Source: Prostheceraeus crozeri (lineage: Eukaryota; Platyhelminthes; Polycladida; Euryleptidae). Taken from it: DNA of 64,000 nucleotides. The notes under the pieces are model-generated. The model saw only the letters and a program-made list of their open reading frames with translations, did no database searches and was not told where the DNA came from. The stretch is taken from the NCBI GenBank assembly GCA_907163375.1, contig CAJQUW010013681.1:1-64000 (forward strand), in the 5' to 3' direction. Below, one piece after another: positions 1 through 12,608 of this stretch. The position numbers and the translations under genes were made by a program. Every line of letters begins with the position of its first letter. Positions within the stretch are counted from its first letter, which is position 1.

Positions 1-694
1 CTACTAGTCTTTCAGCATTTATATTGTTTTTTTAGAGGACATGATCCTATAGATTAGCTTGGAGAGATAAATGCATGTATAAATCAAATAAGATTTAATA
101 CACATTATTTGGGTTTTTGGGTTGATAAATGTCGATATATAATCAATGTACCAAATAAACTGAAATTTTCTCGAAAATGTACATGATTTTGACCAACAAT
201 ATGATACATGACCAAAACACAAACTTTCAACGCCAAATAAAAAGCAAGTGTTATTAAAGCATATACCAAGTCTTGAATCACATTGTGGGAAATTTAAATG
301 AAGTTGTTGCATGTTGTACTTGAGAGTTAACTCGTCTTGGCAGTGAACGCGTTAAATCGTTTTCCGTGGTGTTTTCGTGGATAAAATCGGCGGAAACACT
401 TCTCATAGAATATGCCCCAAAGGCCAATGCAGAACTTGCCGCCATCGAGTGGCCCATATGAAAGTGCTGTCTGTTAACTGAATGCTCTCGTATAAAGTTC
501 ATCACTTTTGACTTCATTGGCGCTTAAATTGTTATTTTGAGGTGAAAAATAATATTAATATAAAAAAAATAAAATTAATAAATTATGAAAATATATTAAG
601 CACTGTACAAAACCTCATATTCTACTGCTGCGTCTCAGCTCAGTCCGCCCAACACTTAAATGACATGATTAAGTCAATACGTGACTGTCAGAAC
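1..694. other. no recognised gene
   Basis: Only short open frames occur on either strand and none resembles a protein family I know. AT-rich non-coding sequence. Confidence 0.5.
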
Positions 695-1190
695 CACAGA
701 ATTAGACAGGTCGTCTCTTCTTCTGTTTGACTAGAAAATAAACATTGGAACATGTAACGTTAATGAAATGGCATTGTCTGCTGACATAATACCATAGCAA
801 CCGAGCAATGAGCAGCCAGTTCAACATTAAACACGCCATATTGTGCGATGTTTCAGTGGCTGTTATCAACCGGATCACACAACAAAGAGATACAGACGAT
901 GTCAAGTTCTACAGAGACGCTTGCGAACTTTTTTTCGTGGCCTGTTAACTTTTTCAATTATGATTGGAAGGACCAACATTATTGAGAAACCTTCTGCGCA
1001 ATGATCTGAATTCTTCGAATCTGAAGGAATCGTGGCGATCGGAGCATTCTGAAGGAATTCAGAGCAATCCGCAATCGGCGCAGGACTATTTCTCCTATCT
1101 CTGTAAGGTATTAGAAATTTCTTTTTGACCACTTTGTAAGTTCCTGCATGTGCAATCGTTTTAAATCAGTTTGCACTTCTAGCAAAGTGA
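695..1190 (+). mobile_element. hAT-type MITE, family B, copy 1
   Basis: The left end reads CACAGAATTAGACAGG. The body matches, base for base over long stretches, the copies at 53351-53873 (same strand) and 36125-36600 (opposite strand), with shorter pieces at 57484-57604 and 60690-60853. The right end stops short of the terminal inverted repeat visible in the 53-kb copy, so this copy looks 3'-truncated. The terminus resembles that of the 8-bp-target-site family at 26712-26967, which is why I place it with hAT-like elements. Short frames inside it look like chance and I see no transposase. Confidence 0.65.
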
Positions 1191-2048
1191 CAAGCTAGAG
1201 CAATGTGGTCAAAGTCTGCGTTGACAGTCTGCTATATAGCATGAAACACACTTCCTTCAGGGCAAAAATTCCACCACTGGATTGGATCCTTTTCTAGAAA
1301 GTTGTACAATTTTAGTATCATACCTCTCTGATATTATTGGTGCTTTTTATCAAGCATTCCGAGTTTGTCGAATTCGTACAAACTATGCCAGTAAGTTCTA
1401 TGCCAATTGTTATAATTACAGGACTTCTTACTATCCCTTCTAATCGATTGGAGAAATGTGATCTTATATTAACCAATGTTTAGCTATACGTGACAGCACG
1501 TCGAATATGGGAATAATTTCAATTTCATTGTCGGCTTCAATAATAATATGACATCGACCGCCCTTTTTTCTTTTATCACTAATAGTGCGTTTATCTAAAT
1601 TCTATGTGAATATCAATAACATTTTATACAACACATTTAAAGCATACCGGAACACATGGGTTTGATGCTATCATCACTTTGATGCATAGTGCTCATTGTT
1701 CGGCAGTCTAGACTTTATTTGACCATAATTCAATTATGCCTGAAATTAAAGCTGATCCTGTCTCTCTGCTTGGAGACTAAACCGAGAATATTCAAATTGC
1801 AAGTATTGGCCGTTATTAAATTACAACGTCCAATTATGATTAATTTCTCTCATCGAACAAATGTCATAGAAAACAGCAATAGCAAATTCTGTATTCAAAC
1901 TAATTAGTGTATAAGTGTTAAACCTGGTCAATGCAGATGGCGTTGGCATCGAGCAATCCATGATAACGACGCATGTAAACGAGTTTCTAGGCTTCCGAAA
2001 TACATAGAAACATAAATATAATGGACTGATCAGATTGCTGTTAGATAT
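1191..2048. other. no recognised gene
   Basis: AT-rich spacer with no domain, tRNA or repeat that I recognise. Confidence 0.5.
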
Positions 2049-2258
2049 GCACCGGCACATTGGCCTTGTGGTAGAGTGCTCTCTCTGCGTCCGGGAGACT
2101 TTGGTTCAAACCTTGGTTGCGTCAAACTGATGACCTTTAAAATAGGCTCACTCTTCAGTCTAACTGAACACTCGGTACATAAAGAATGATAGTGCAATAA
2201 TTAGCAAGCAACTCAGCCACATGGAAGACAAGCTAATGTGCTTCCGAGTATAAACAAC
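2049..2258 (+). mobile_element. tRNA-derived SINE, copy 1
   Basis: The head has a pol III A-box-like string (TGGCCTTGTGGTAGAG) and, about 35 nt further on, a B-box-like string (GGTTCAAACC). A non-tRNA body follows and ends near GTGCTTCCGAGTATA. The same head, body and tail occur at 40489-40576 plus 42417-42545, where the copy is split by an insertion. Two copies with both promoter boxes and a shared tail support a SINE rather than a tRNA gene: no cloverleaf with a proper acceptor stem is seen. Confidence 0.65.
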
Positions 2259-4167
2259 GCTAATTTGTCTATCTTACTGTACTCACTGAACAACAAATAA
2301 TGTGTGCATCATAGAGTAAGTATATTAGGTAGAGTGGTAACTCCGCATTTATTAAATCCCCAATGTGTATGCACTTTCGATTTTATTAAATGAACTCAAA
2401 GGAATACACTCGGAATTGTTTCAAAATGTGAGATATTCGCATTTATGCAGTTTTGAAGAAATTACAACGGAATTGACTGATCGTGATAGCAAAGCAGAAG
2501 GAAATTATATTATATTACAGATTGTCCTTGTCATGACAGCCTTGGAGAGGAAATATTTGTTAATTTGGTAACTCGATGGCCTGCTATTGCTTTCATGAAT
2601 TAGAAATATGAAATTTCAGCCAAGAAAGCACAATAAGATGTCGACTTTTTCATGAAGACTTCCATTATAAAACGGATCATGAAATTCCCTTGATAATCAG
2701 CTTAATTTCTGCTTAGTTAGGATGCTTATTATCAAATATTCATTCCTTTTGATATCCAACTAGTTTCATACTACTTATATTGGGCGTCATCTCGGTAGTA
2801 TATAAAATTGGCAAAAATTTGACTTTCACGGAAGCGCAATCTCCGCAAAAAACTGAATCTTTTCATATAAAAATTCTCATTGTACTTTTCTTAATCGACA
2901 CTCTATCTACATCCCTACTCTGTACATGTACATGTGATGTTCACAGGTACTTCATAAATTGTGCAATTTAAAGAATGACACCAGATAACTGGGGTTACAT
3001 GAAGCTGGTCGTGACATTCTGACTTCAACCGGCTATTATTTTCAACAGCACATGCGTGAGATGACAAGAAGTGGAATGGATTCACCGGGGGGTTGTGACT
3101 AAAAATTATTGAGACTGTTTCCGGAGACCAATTTAATTGACGACTTTACTTTCTTCGATGATAATTGTAAGGCATATCTGGCGTAGGCTAAGCTTAGTAT
3201 TTATGAAGAATGTGATGAAAATGATTAAATGCACCTTTCTTGAGCACGCTCTGAAAAATCTACCATTTTAAGCAACGAGAGTGCAAAATTAACGTGTATC
3301 ATACAAATTCAATCAGAAATGATTTCAGTTAATCACACATTCGGTCAGATTTTGACGGAAATCTATCAAATTTTGTTAGAAAGTCCTATAAGGAGACATT
3401 CAGCTGAACGGGACATTTATTTAGCTGCGTGGTCTCCACCATATTCAATCACAATTCCTCAACGGTATAAGAGATTTTTGGACCTTGATAAAGAACTCCA
3501 CTTGAGATTGAACGAAAACTTTCGATAAAATGATCCACAACAACATCCTCATCTCTAAACTCTATTTTCATGATTTCCCACTGGAGTCAGCCAGAGTTTG
3601 AAACTGGTGAGTAGGCCTTTGCGATGGTGACTGCAAACCTGCATCGACAATTGAATTAGGACTCCTTGTTGATCAAAGATGGAATTGGCTCAGCCACAAG
3701 GGGCTAGATTTTACACTATTTTCTCACTGGTTCTCGGTCCAGATCTCGTCTTTAGAAACGTAGGCCTATAGTCAAACTCATTCATTCATGTCTCTTTAGC
3801 GATTCCTGATTGAGATGGCCCCAGTTTTGCAGAGCAAATTGCTTTCAAGGCGTGAGGAACCAAAGTCAAACACAAGCAGCAGTGTTGCTGTTTTCCCTGA
3901 ATAAACACGTCCATGCTTACCTCCTGCTAAAAATTCAATATCCAGAAGTGAAAAGTGCCTCTTCTTAGAAGCTCTCCAATGAGCGCCACATTTCATCGAT
4001 GGACAGTGATTTTGCTCGACTGAATGTTTTGCAAGCTTCAGCGGACTCACCGGAGACGAATGACATCCTTGCCTATGGGAAAGTGGTCGAACAGGAAAAA
4101 TTTCATAGCCACATGGAGTCTAGAAGTCATAGCAAGTGTTTCGCCAAACAGAATTCTTATTTGGGTG
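2259..4167. other. no recognised gene
   Basis: Several 60-85 codon frames are present on both strands, but none has recognisable composition or motifs. I see no repeat ends or RNA genes. Confidence 0.45.
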
Positions 4168-4370
4168 TTAACTATTTAACAATCGTTCATTAGCAAGGCA
4201 GTCCTCATTTTGATGTTTTATCTTCTCTGAATGATAAGTGTCAACAGCCGGGCGGGAGAGACGATAATCGCTTTGATCTCCGACAACCAGCCTTGTATTG
4301 TTAACGCCAAACGCGCGCGCATGTGCAAATTTTCTTTCGAAGTGATCGTCTAATTGGCAGATTTCCATAT
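4168..4370 (+). repeat. duplicated block, copy 1
   Basis: This ~200-bp stretch recurs at 4764-4960 in the same orientation. Shared landmarks are ACAATCGTTCATTAGCAAG, the phrase GATGTTTTATCTTCTC, CTTTGATCTCCGACA and a GCGCGCGC run. The copies differ at many positions, so the duplication or transposition is not recent. I see no terminal inverted repeat. Confidence 0.7.
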
Positions 4371-4763
4371 TCCACATTTTCGCTACAGTTCGGCCTCCTC
4401 GTAATCCAGCAAAATTATAGGGATTGTTTTAAAATTTCGTTGAGTTAATTCAGGTTCTCTATTACAGTAATCATAATTGGGAGTTCAATGCACGTGCGGA
4501 GATGTCAAGTGGCTAAAATTCTTAAATTCATCCTTTCAACCGCAAATAGTTCACTGTAGATACTCGCGTTACATTTCACTCTGTAGTGTAGGACTCATTC
4601 TATTGTGTAGGACGTTAAAAACCGCAAGCTAAGGACGTCATCATATTCATTTACTGTGAAGAATGTATTCTTTTTTCATAACTTTCAAAATTAGTTCATT
4701 TGATGTCATATTGAAGATCGGGAGATGATGTCGATTAAAATGAGCCCCATTTCATATATTAAA

Positions 4764-4960
4764 CTATTTGACAATCGTTCATTAGCAAGACAGTTATCAT
4801 TTCGATGTTTTATCTTCTCGGAATGATAAGAGTCAACAGGCGGGAATGAAGGAAATTGCTTTGATCTCCGACATTCACACTTGTATTGTTAACACTGAAC
4901 GCGCGCGCTTCAACATATTTTCACTCGGAATGTGCGTCAAATTGCCAGATTTCTATGACT
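4764..4960 (+). repeat. duplicated block, copy 2
   Basis: Diverged direct copy of 4168-4370, beginning just after a similar TATTTGACAATCGTTC string and ending near a second CAGATTTCTATG. The ~390 bp between the copies is not itself repeated in the window. Confidence 0.7.
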
Positions 4961-5193
4961 CGATTGTCGGGCATGTGGTGAATGCAGCTGCGCGCTGAAT
5001 CGGCACGTCAATGAAACTTGATTTAGCATCAACTGGCGCCGGAGTTGACGCTAGGCTTTCTCTATTAATACGGAACTCAAGTTGCTACTGCCCCTAGTAG
5101 CAACTTGCCTAGCGCTACCCCATAAGTCTACCATACTATCATAAGTCATAACCATTGAAAATGTTCATCAGCCTTATGACAACTTGTTGCATA

Positions 5194-5939
5194 TAGTCCG
5201 GGAGCTAGCGTGAAGTTGTGCAGGGAACGAGGTAGTACATAAAACTTTCACATGGCATAGTACACCTCTAACCTACTGCAAAACTTCGCGTCTGCCGGAT
5301 CAGATCATTTGCTTTTCAGAAATAGAGAGGATAACACAATCCTATGTATTTCCAGTGGTAAAATTGTGACATTTAAGGTGTTGACTCCATTTTTTCAAAT
5401 TTTTGCTCATAAAAGTAACACAAATTGGTATTTTGTTGAACTGGTTATTATAGAAATCATCTACAGATCATGATCTTTCAAATGAGTTATCATTCAGTGA
5501 AAGAGGATGAAGTAAAGTGTACAAACAGACACTTTTCGTTAAAGTATATCAACAATTTTCCTGAAATTTCTATGTTAAAATTTGCAGTTACACCAACGAA
5601 AAGTGTCTGTTTGTACACTTTACTTCATCCTCTGTCACAGAATGACAGCTCATTTGAAAGATAATGATCTGTAGATGATTTACATTATAAGCATTTCAAC
5701 AAAATGCCAATTTCCATCATTTCTATGATCACAACTTGAAAAATGTAGTCAACACCTTAAATGTCACAATTTTACCACTGGAAATACATAGGATTTTGTT
5801 ATCCTCTCTATTTCTTAAAAGCAAATGATCTGATCCGGCAGACGCGAAGTTTTGCAGTAGGTTAGAGGTGTACTATGCCATGTGAAAGTTTTATGTACTA
5901 CCTCGTTCCTTGCACAAGTTCGCGCTAGCTCCCGGACTA
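5194..5939. mobile_element. foldback element, TAGTCCGG family, copy A
   Basis: The two halves are near-complementary. The left arm (about 5194-5542) reads back on the other strand in the right arm (about 5593-5939) with only scattered differences, around a ~50-bp spacer. Termini are TAGTCCGGGAGC and its complement. ATA stands immediately outside both ends, consistent with a 3-bp target duplication; a TA duplication counted within the terminus is the alternative. Terminal landmarks GGGAACGAGG, ACTTTCACA, GTACACC and CGTCTGCCG recur in the same order in the element at 56009-56732. It has no credible coding frame. Which transposase mobilises it is unknown. Confidence 0.85.
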
Positions 5940-6304
5940 ATATAGACTTATAGTTATAAGTTCATTTTCATAGGCGATTTCATGACACTTATGAAAATCT
6001 TCATTAAAGTTACAAGGAGCAATCGCTATTTTTATCAGTCCATCCATCGCTACCTATCTATTTTTAGCGCTGACAGACACCAATTTCTCAGAAACCGCGA
6101 GTACAGCGAGTACGAGTCTCATCATCTACTGCTGTGCTGAACTGTGAGTCTGTGATACCCTAGCGATGTCGCAGAGAAATATCCATCTTTTGACACTCAT
6201 TCTCGAACAGAAGAGCGTTCTGTTTGGTGCATTCTCAGCAACTCCTACGCAAAAGAATTAAACAACGTGTGGGATGGGAAGAAATCCGGAAAGATTTCAA
6301 ACGT

Positions 6305-6490
6305 CTATATGGAAGTGATCCATCTAATGGTAGAGGTTGGAAGTACCTCAGAATGTACGTCAGTTGTCATATGCTCTTTCCAGCGAATATGGAAAAGTCG
6401 CACAGTGCTGCCGATGTAAAATTGGTGGCATTTAGAGCAAGAGATCTGATTAACAATGTTTTTCTTCTTGCACTTCGTAGAGCAAAGCAC
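6305..6490 (-). pseudogene. Penelope-like GIY-YIG endonuclease fragment
   Basis: The 61-codon minus-strand frame contains SCSKCHQFYIGSTVRLFHIR followed by WKEHM. This is the Cys-x2-Cys, YIGST, Arg and Glu-His pattern of the GIY-YIG endonuclease that follows the reverse transcriptase in Penelope-like elements. No RT is found beside it, so it is a short fossil. A hammerhead-like motif lies 100 bp away (6594-6640). The overlapping plus-strand frame is a shadow. Confidence 0.6.
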
Positions 6491-6593
6491 AGGGCAATTC
6501 GATAAGTTGCATCATTGATCTTGTTGTGAGTTCGTTTTGAATGCATTTCTTAGTGTTCTACTTTTCTTGTTAGCCGAATATTTACTTTTTCTC

Positions 6594-6640
6594 GTCGAAA
6601 GACGCGTTTTTTGGTTATCTGCTGATTCTTCATCAGAAGG
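6594..6640 (-). ncRNA. hammerhead-like motif, degenerate
   Basis: On the minus strand CTGATGA is followed about 18 nt later by AAAACGCGTC. This matches the core order of type I hammerheads in Penelope-like ends (CUGANGA, helix II, GAA, then a self-complementary ACGCGT and C). The expected GAAA is changed to AAAA and helix II is poor, so this is probably a decayed copy linked to the neighbouring endonuclease scrap. Confidence 0.35.
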
Positions 6641-6659
6641 CATTTGAACAGCTGTCAAG

Positions 6660-7330
6660 CGAACAACATCATAACATCAATTCTGGCATATGACCACGAG
6701 GAAGCAACCGCCGTCTAAGAGAAGCTTTTTATGTCAACAAGTTTAAACCATCAATCAACAACAAACATGAACTGAGCAGGTACAGAGATTCTCTCTTTTT
6801 CTGATACTTGTGATTCAAAATTTACTTATGTATACCACCAACTTTTCAGTCAGGTCATTGTTTTCTGTGCAACTGATACTATGTAGGCCAGTACTACCTG
6901 CCTCATGCACATCCCTATTCCCCATTTCCTATGTCATCCTTTCTATATCATATTTCTATGATGTCATTGTACAAAATATTTTGAATCTTATGCATAAGTC
7001 AATGTTCAAATTCCTTGTTGCATAAAGATGACCACTGAGTAGTGGTTGAAATTGATATCATCATAAAATAAATAAGATAACATCAAATTATTCTTGGCTC
7101 TTATCAGCAAAATATGCTTTTTTAGTCAAGACATTTTCAAATTATTAAAAACTGTTTATTACAGCCATACTGAAACTCCTATGAAAGTATAACGCACACT
7201 AAACACAGTAAAAGATTCAAAAAATATATCCACAATATTACATGAGTTGCATCACTTCATCTCGGCGAGATTGCAGATCAGGATTCTCAACGTCATCTTC
7301 ATTTTCTCCTGGAAAATCCATTGCATCTTC
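6660..7330. other. no recognised gene
   Basis: AT-rich stretch between the Penelope-like scrap and the Harbinger remnant. No clear transposon end was found. Confidence 0.4.
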
Positions 7331-7723
7331 CTAGGGAATGTTCTCAGAATCATCGCTTCCATGGACATCTTCTTCAATATTAAATGATTGATTCCACGAT
7401 AAAGTCATATTATGTAGTATAGCGCAACATTTGATAACTTCACAAGAAAACTGTGGTTCGAAAGGAATGCGACCAAATAAGCATCGAAATCTCTGTTTCA
7501 TTGCTACAAATGTGCATTCTACGACACGCCTGGTTTTCTTTTGAGCTCGGTTAAATCGAACTTGCTGGTCATTGACAGTATTCAAAAGTGTCAACAAAAT
7601 GTTTGTATTAGCGTATCCAGAGTCCCCTATTAGGTAGCCCAAGGGATGAGGTCGCCATCCAGAGTTCAGCCGATCATATAGTTGGCTGTTACGGAGTACA
7701 CGAAAATCGGAAACACTAGCCAA
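7331..7723 (-). pseudogene. PIF/Harbinger transposase remnant (C-terminal half)
   Basis: The frame carries DFRVLRNSQLYDRL, then GYLIGDSGYANT (second catalytic Asp region, GDSGY), then NDQQVRFNRAQKKTRRVVEC with TFVAMKQRFRCL (the conserved Glu of the VECTF motif), and CAILHN near the end. These are HARBI1-type transposase motifs in the correct order. The first catalytic Asp and the DNA-binding part are missing or scrambled upstream, where 7724-8353 (minus) holds frame-broken sequence with no clear motif. The lineage differs from the intact element at 47645-51121. Likely dead. Confidence 0.8.
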
Positions 7724-8353
7724 GTGCGGTTGTCAGAAGTGCTGGGTGTCATCTTGGAGTGCGCTTTCTGTATTTTCTCTTTTAAGGTCGTCTAGATGGC
7801 CCTGCATCGTCAAAACTCACATAGCTGGATTCGTCGTATTATTCCGTTTCTTGATTTATGCCAATCGTCGCACTATCTACATTGTATGTGTAGTTATTGT
7901 TTTTTTTTGTTATCATTTCCCTACTCGCGATGCAGCATCGTTGTGCGCATGTGCAGATCTTCATGAATAGATTGATCTCCATCGCACTTGGGCTACTTTG
8001 AGAAATCGCTTGTAAATTGACTTAAGTAACTGCTTCCGTCTCCAAATTGTCGTTTTAAAATGGCGCAGTCCATAAAGCAAGGCAAATAAGGTCACTGACC
8101 GGCGTGGCCGCCAAAAACTAGGACGGTTCCAACCCTGGCATACACTATAATTAGCAGGCTCTACTTTTAAGTGTCCCTTACCTCTTTCCTGAATCTGAGA
8201 TGTAGAAAATGTTGACGAAAATTGATCCTGGATTGGATAGCATTTCGTCAGTTTTTTAGCACAAGTTTCGAATAGATCCTCGTTGACGTAAACCTTGAGT
8301 ATTTTTTTCAATGAATACCTGAAATCAGACATGCTGTGTGCATGGAAATGCAT

Positions 8354-10981
8354 TGTGCCAGTTCCTAAAACAAATCCTCCAAAATTTTCTGCGGTTAAAC
8401 AAATTTTTTTATTGCCAGTTCCTGCCTAGTAATTAGGGAGGCAGATTTAAAAACTGTATCTATTCATTAAGAGCTACATGTAGATGAACCGCCTATGATA
8501 CAAATTTGATGAACTGGGACAAACGTTTAACTCAGAAGATCTTCCTATTGTTTTGCAAATCGGCATTAAATGGTTAATAATCACTGAGCAGTTCTCATCT
8601 ATTCATGTTGTTCAGAATCATGGTGAAAATTTGATGAATTGTTAATAATACGATTGCAACTTAACCAAAGGCAGTACAGATAGAGATTACAAACTTGTGT
8701 GAAATTCAGTAGCGATGATATCTGCTATGATCAGTAAAAATATTGGTGGTAATTTAAACATTTTAATGATTAGAGATTTGCTCATGTCTTTATTGAGGAC
8801 AAATTCCGCATAGCAGTTCGGAAAATAGTTTACAGCATCATATTTCAAATCAACGAATCCTATAGAAATGCCGGTTAGCACAGACTAATGCTAAGCTACA
8901 ATCAGTCTCCCTGTCACATCAATTTTCTATTCACTAATTCAATTTAGAGCTCTTCAAGCAGCCACCACTGCGTCAGCTCCGACTCACATCATCAACATTC
9001 GAATACGTAAATGAAGCCAGATGCATTTCAGGCCATAGATATTTATCTCGAATATGATTTCTTCAATTTCTGTAAATGAAGTGCTGACTATTCAAATTGC
9101 TCTCTTTTAGCATGTGGATATCCTGCGACAGTGTGTCATTCATGACAAGCAAGCTATTATTTTGAACTTTTCCAATAATGCGAATTCAAAATGAAGTAAA
9201 AGAGAACAATTGATTTTTTAAGAAGATTATTTTAAGACAAAGTCAAAAGACGTCATGATAACAAAGGAGCTAGCATGAAATATTATCAAATAATCTGTAG
9301 ATGGCAATTCTTTATAACAACAATATTTGGTCGAAGTCTGCTTGGTGAACACAGCTCGAGTTCAACGGTGGTGTAAAACCAAGACCCACAAGACAATTTG
9401 CTAATTTCAGCAATTAAGCGAAAGGTTTGTCACGAGGAATGATAACTGGAGGATGAGACACACTAGATGAATGCTGACTGATAACGGCAAGCATTTAGAC
9501 TGGATTCGTCTACAACATGAAGAAATTAGATTGAATATTGGAGGTTCCTCTGCGATCAAAGGATAAGAGAACCCATCTGAATCATTTGAATGTTCCACTT
9601 TTCTCGCAAACACCTGAAAAGAACAATATGAAAACATAAAATATATTAGCATTCTAGACAATACCAAAAAATAATTGCAACATTTTCAGTTGGTTATTCA
9701 AATGATTCAATGTAAGCAGTCGTTAAAACATGTTTATATAAAATGTACAAAAACACAAGAGAAACATTAGAATTGATTTCCGTCGGCGCCCACAGAACAC
9801 TAAGGACACTGCGTAGCACAATTGCGATTGAAAGTCTCTGCTTGAACAAGTCCTTTCACGTCGATCTCTGGTTGTCTCGGAAAGGACTTTAATGAGATGA
9901 ACGAGTGTTTTCCGTGGATTCACCATACTCCTGCTGTCTCTATGTTTATTGGCGTGTGCTTCGGTAAAATGTTTAAAAGTAGAAACAATTTGATGGTTTT
10001 CTTTGCTCATTTGCATCTGTATTACAGCATTTTCTGTCGTATATATTATCAATTGACCAACCCATGAAGTAAGACGGCGTTATCGACTGTATTTCTTTTT
10101 ATTATTCTAGGCATTCGCATTGACCTCGGAAGCTATAGGTGAACAGGTCAGTAGGATTATTGACTCACTTGTTTTAATCTTCTCTAGTTAGGAACAATAT
10201 AGCAGGAAGAAGCAACAAGTCTATATCACTACTGGGATTGTTACTTGGATTTCATTTTGGGTTTTGAATGTTGCGTGTTTCTAAAGAACACGATTCAAAA
10301 TATGGTTTTTGAAAATATGGTTTTGAAGCAATGTACGTACTAAACATAATTATGCTCGAAAAGTTATGTTTACAAATCCATCTATGTACTATATCGTTAA
10401 TGAATTATCATTGAATGAATGTACAATTAGAATCCACAAGACTCGTAAAAGAAAATTATGAATGCTGGCAAGATGTATTATGACCTGTGATTGGTCAATT
10501 TGCAAAGGCATGTCATTATTTCAATTAATCGGGTTTTAGAGCATGTTTTTTAGACCATTGAAGAATTTAGTTATAGTAACATTTTGACTTCGGACCCATG
10601 CACATCCAGATACCTTATCGACACCTTAACTGGATGCGTTACTTACTGCCTCTTGATGCCCACCTGCCATTCAATTGATCATCCGAAAGTGTCTATCAAG
10701 TAATTAGTAGGCTATGTCTTAACTTAACTCGGGTCCAAGAACTTCTACTGCCAGCTGCGTTTAGTTTTTATTGGTAGCTACTGTACAGTCCTGACAACTT
10801 TTATGACAAAATGTCAAAAACATCATCAGCACTAAATACCTTGCGAAACGCCTCTAGAACGCAGAAAAATTATGAATGGTTTAAAGTCACTACTACCCCA
10901 TACTGGGGGCCTGGAGGGTGCTGACATCGTCAGATTTTTATTAGGAGCGTTGCAGTCTTTTAACCCGTATACCCTTCTTGC
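8354..10981. other. no recognised gene
   Basis: 2.6 kb of AT-rich sequence. Minus-strand frames at 9407-9667 (87 codons) and 9723-10052 (110 codons) have no recognisable motif. A CTTTTCAG acceptor-like string precedes part of the first, but I cannot support a gene. Confidence 0.4.
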
Positions 10982-11819
10982 CAGGCCCGTAGCCACGGGG
11001 AGCCTGGGGGCAGGCCCCTGTTAATTTTTGTGCCTTCTCTGCTAAAATAGTTGTCTATATGATCAACATACAATCAATAAAACGAATCAATCAAATCGTC
11101 GGAAGTCAGAACAAATTGCAGGGGGAATTGATTGCATACCTAAATGACTATCCGTAGAATTCAATCGATTTCTTCATTATCCTATACTATAGCAGTGTCA
11201 GGATTGCTTTGATGTCAGGTTCACATGATTAATTTGCATTTGGAAACAACAATTCATGTGAAATATTTGAATGCTAAGATATCTGTGAAAGAATCATCTT
11301 CACCCTCTCACGATATCCTTCTTTTGTTGAATCCTCTCGATGCAGTACCAATAGGAAAATGATTGGATTTTCTAAATTGATGTTCTCTTTGTGAGGTGAT
11401 CATGCACTGCAAGATCATATAGTGATTTAATACTCAAACTTACTATCATAGAAAATGCTTCATGCAGTCTGAAATCGTCTGATATACATGTAATACATTC
11501 AAACAAAATTAGGCTACATCATATTCATAATGCTTTTTTCTAATAATTATGCAACTTGTAATTTCATGTGTAAGCATATGCGATAGTTGATCATCGTAAG
11601 AAAATATATAGATATACAGATATACAGGAGTTTGCAGTATCATGCATTAGTCTTTCATTACATAATTAATTAATTTAAATAAAAACAATCATTTAAACTA
11701 CAAATGCAGATATTATTAATTCAAGATTGTAGTCTTCTCATGGTTGATGATGTTCACATTAACTTTCTCTCCTTTGGGGCCATGCCCCCCCCTGCAGATC
11801 AGATCTGGTTGCGGGCCTG
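10982..11819. mobile_element. non-autonomous hAT-like element (CAGGCCCG ends)
   Basis: The left end CAGGCCCGTAGCCA is mirrored at the right end, which on the minus strand reads CAGGCCCGCAACCA. Both continue into a G-rich run (GGGGGCAGGCCCC and the similar GGGGGGGGCATGGCCCC). The 8 bp outside the left end (CTTCTTGC) and right end (CTTCCTGC) match at seven positions, as expected for an older hAT target duplication. The 838-bp body has no transposase-like frame. Confidence 0.7.
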
Positions 11820-11837
11820 CTTCCTGCCGACTTCCAA

Positions 11838-11905
11838 TGACACATTCGGGGTTCGACTACCGGACCGGCAGATCGCTAGGCCAAGCATTTGACCACTCAA
11901 GACAC
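11838..11905 (-). mobile_element. possible tRNA-like SINE head
   Basis: On the minus strand GAGTGGTCAAATGCTTGG resembles an extended A-box, and GTAGTCGAACCCC about 35 nt later resembles a B-box, with typical tRNA head spacing. No second copy is seen in the window and no full cloverleaf can be drawn, so this is tentative. Confidence 0.35.
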
Positions 11906-12608
11906 AGAAAAATGGTTACAAGAATTCAGGCCTATCTTGATAGAACGAAAGAATTGAAAATGCCATCAAAGACAATCGATTTTTGCAAGATCAGAATAAA
12001 ATTTGGGTATAATCGGCATGTAATTTCAATTGATGTGATATGACCGTATACAGTGGCGATGCTGGATAAGTGAAAATGTAATTGAAACAATTATAAAAAA
12101 CGATGATTCCAAAATATAATACGCAATAATTTCACATGAAAACATTGATTAAATTCGAAACTTAAGCTTTTGATGGACAACATGAGATAGACAGAAAATC
12201 TTCACTTGTGATGTGATATAGTTTATTATGGATGACAACCGAGCACTCAGTGATCTATCAGTTTTTTAGATAGAACAACAATAGTTAACGATCGGTTTCT
12301 TTGAACTTGCAAAGAATCTGGTTTGTTGATTAAGCATAATACATACTAGCCTGTAGCACAACAATGTGCCACAGTTATATGATATGCCTGGTTTGTAAAT
12401 ATGATATGAATTTTACTTGGTCGAATTACCAGTAATTCAGTTTTCTGAGTCGCTTGAGCCTTCATCAAACAGCGATTTTAAGTACGTACAGTTTTGATTT
12501 GTGCAGTTATGAAAAGTATTGATAATAAATGCTACTTTTATAGTACATGGGTATGCGCTCAGTTGTTCTGGGAAAGCTGAAATTTGATACGTCAGTTACA
12601 GTAGCCGG
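11906..12608. other. no recognised gene
   Basis: AT-rich spacer between the hAT-like element and the Harbinger remnant. Nothing recognised. Confidence 0.4.

Noticed and set aside
2049-2130. A true tRNA gene
   Set aside because: A- and B-box strings are present, but no acceptor stem or anticodon arm forms, and the sequence recurs with a SINE body and tail at 40.5-42.5 kb.
3796-4050. Minus-strand frame containing GKHGRVYSGKTATLL
   Set aside because: A superficial P-loop-like look only; no surrounding fold or conserved partner motifs.
9407-10052. Two minus-strand frames with an acceptor-like CTTTTCAG
   Set aside because: No protein similarity recognised and no convincing donor; spliced gene not supportable.
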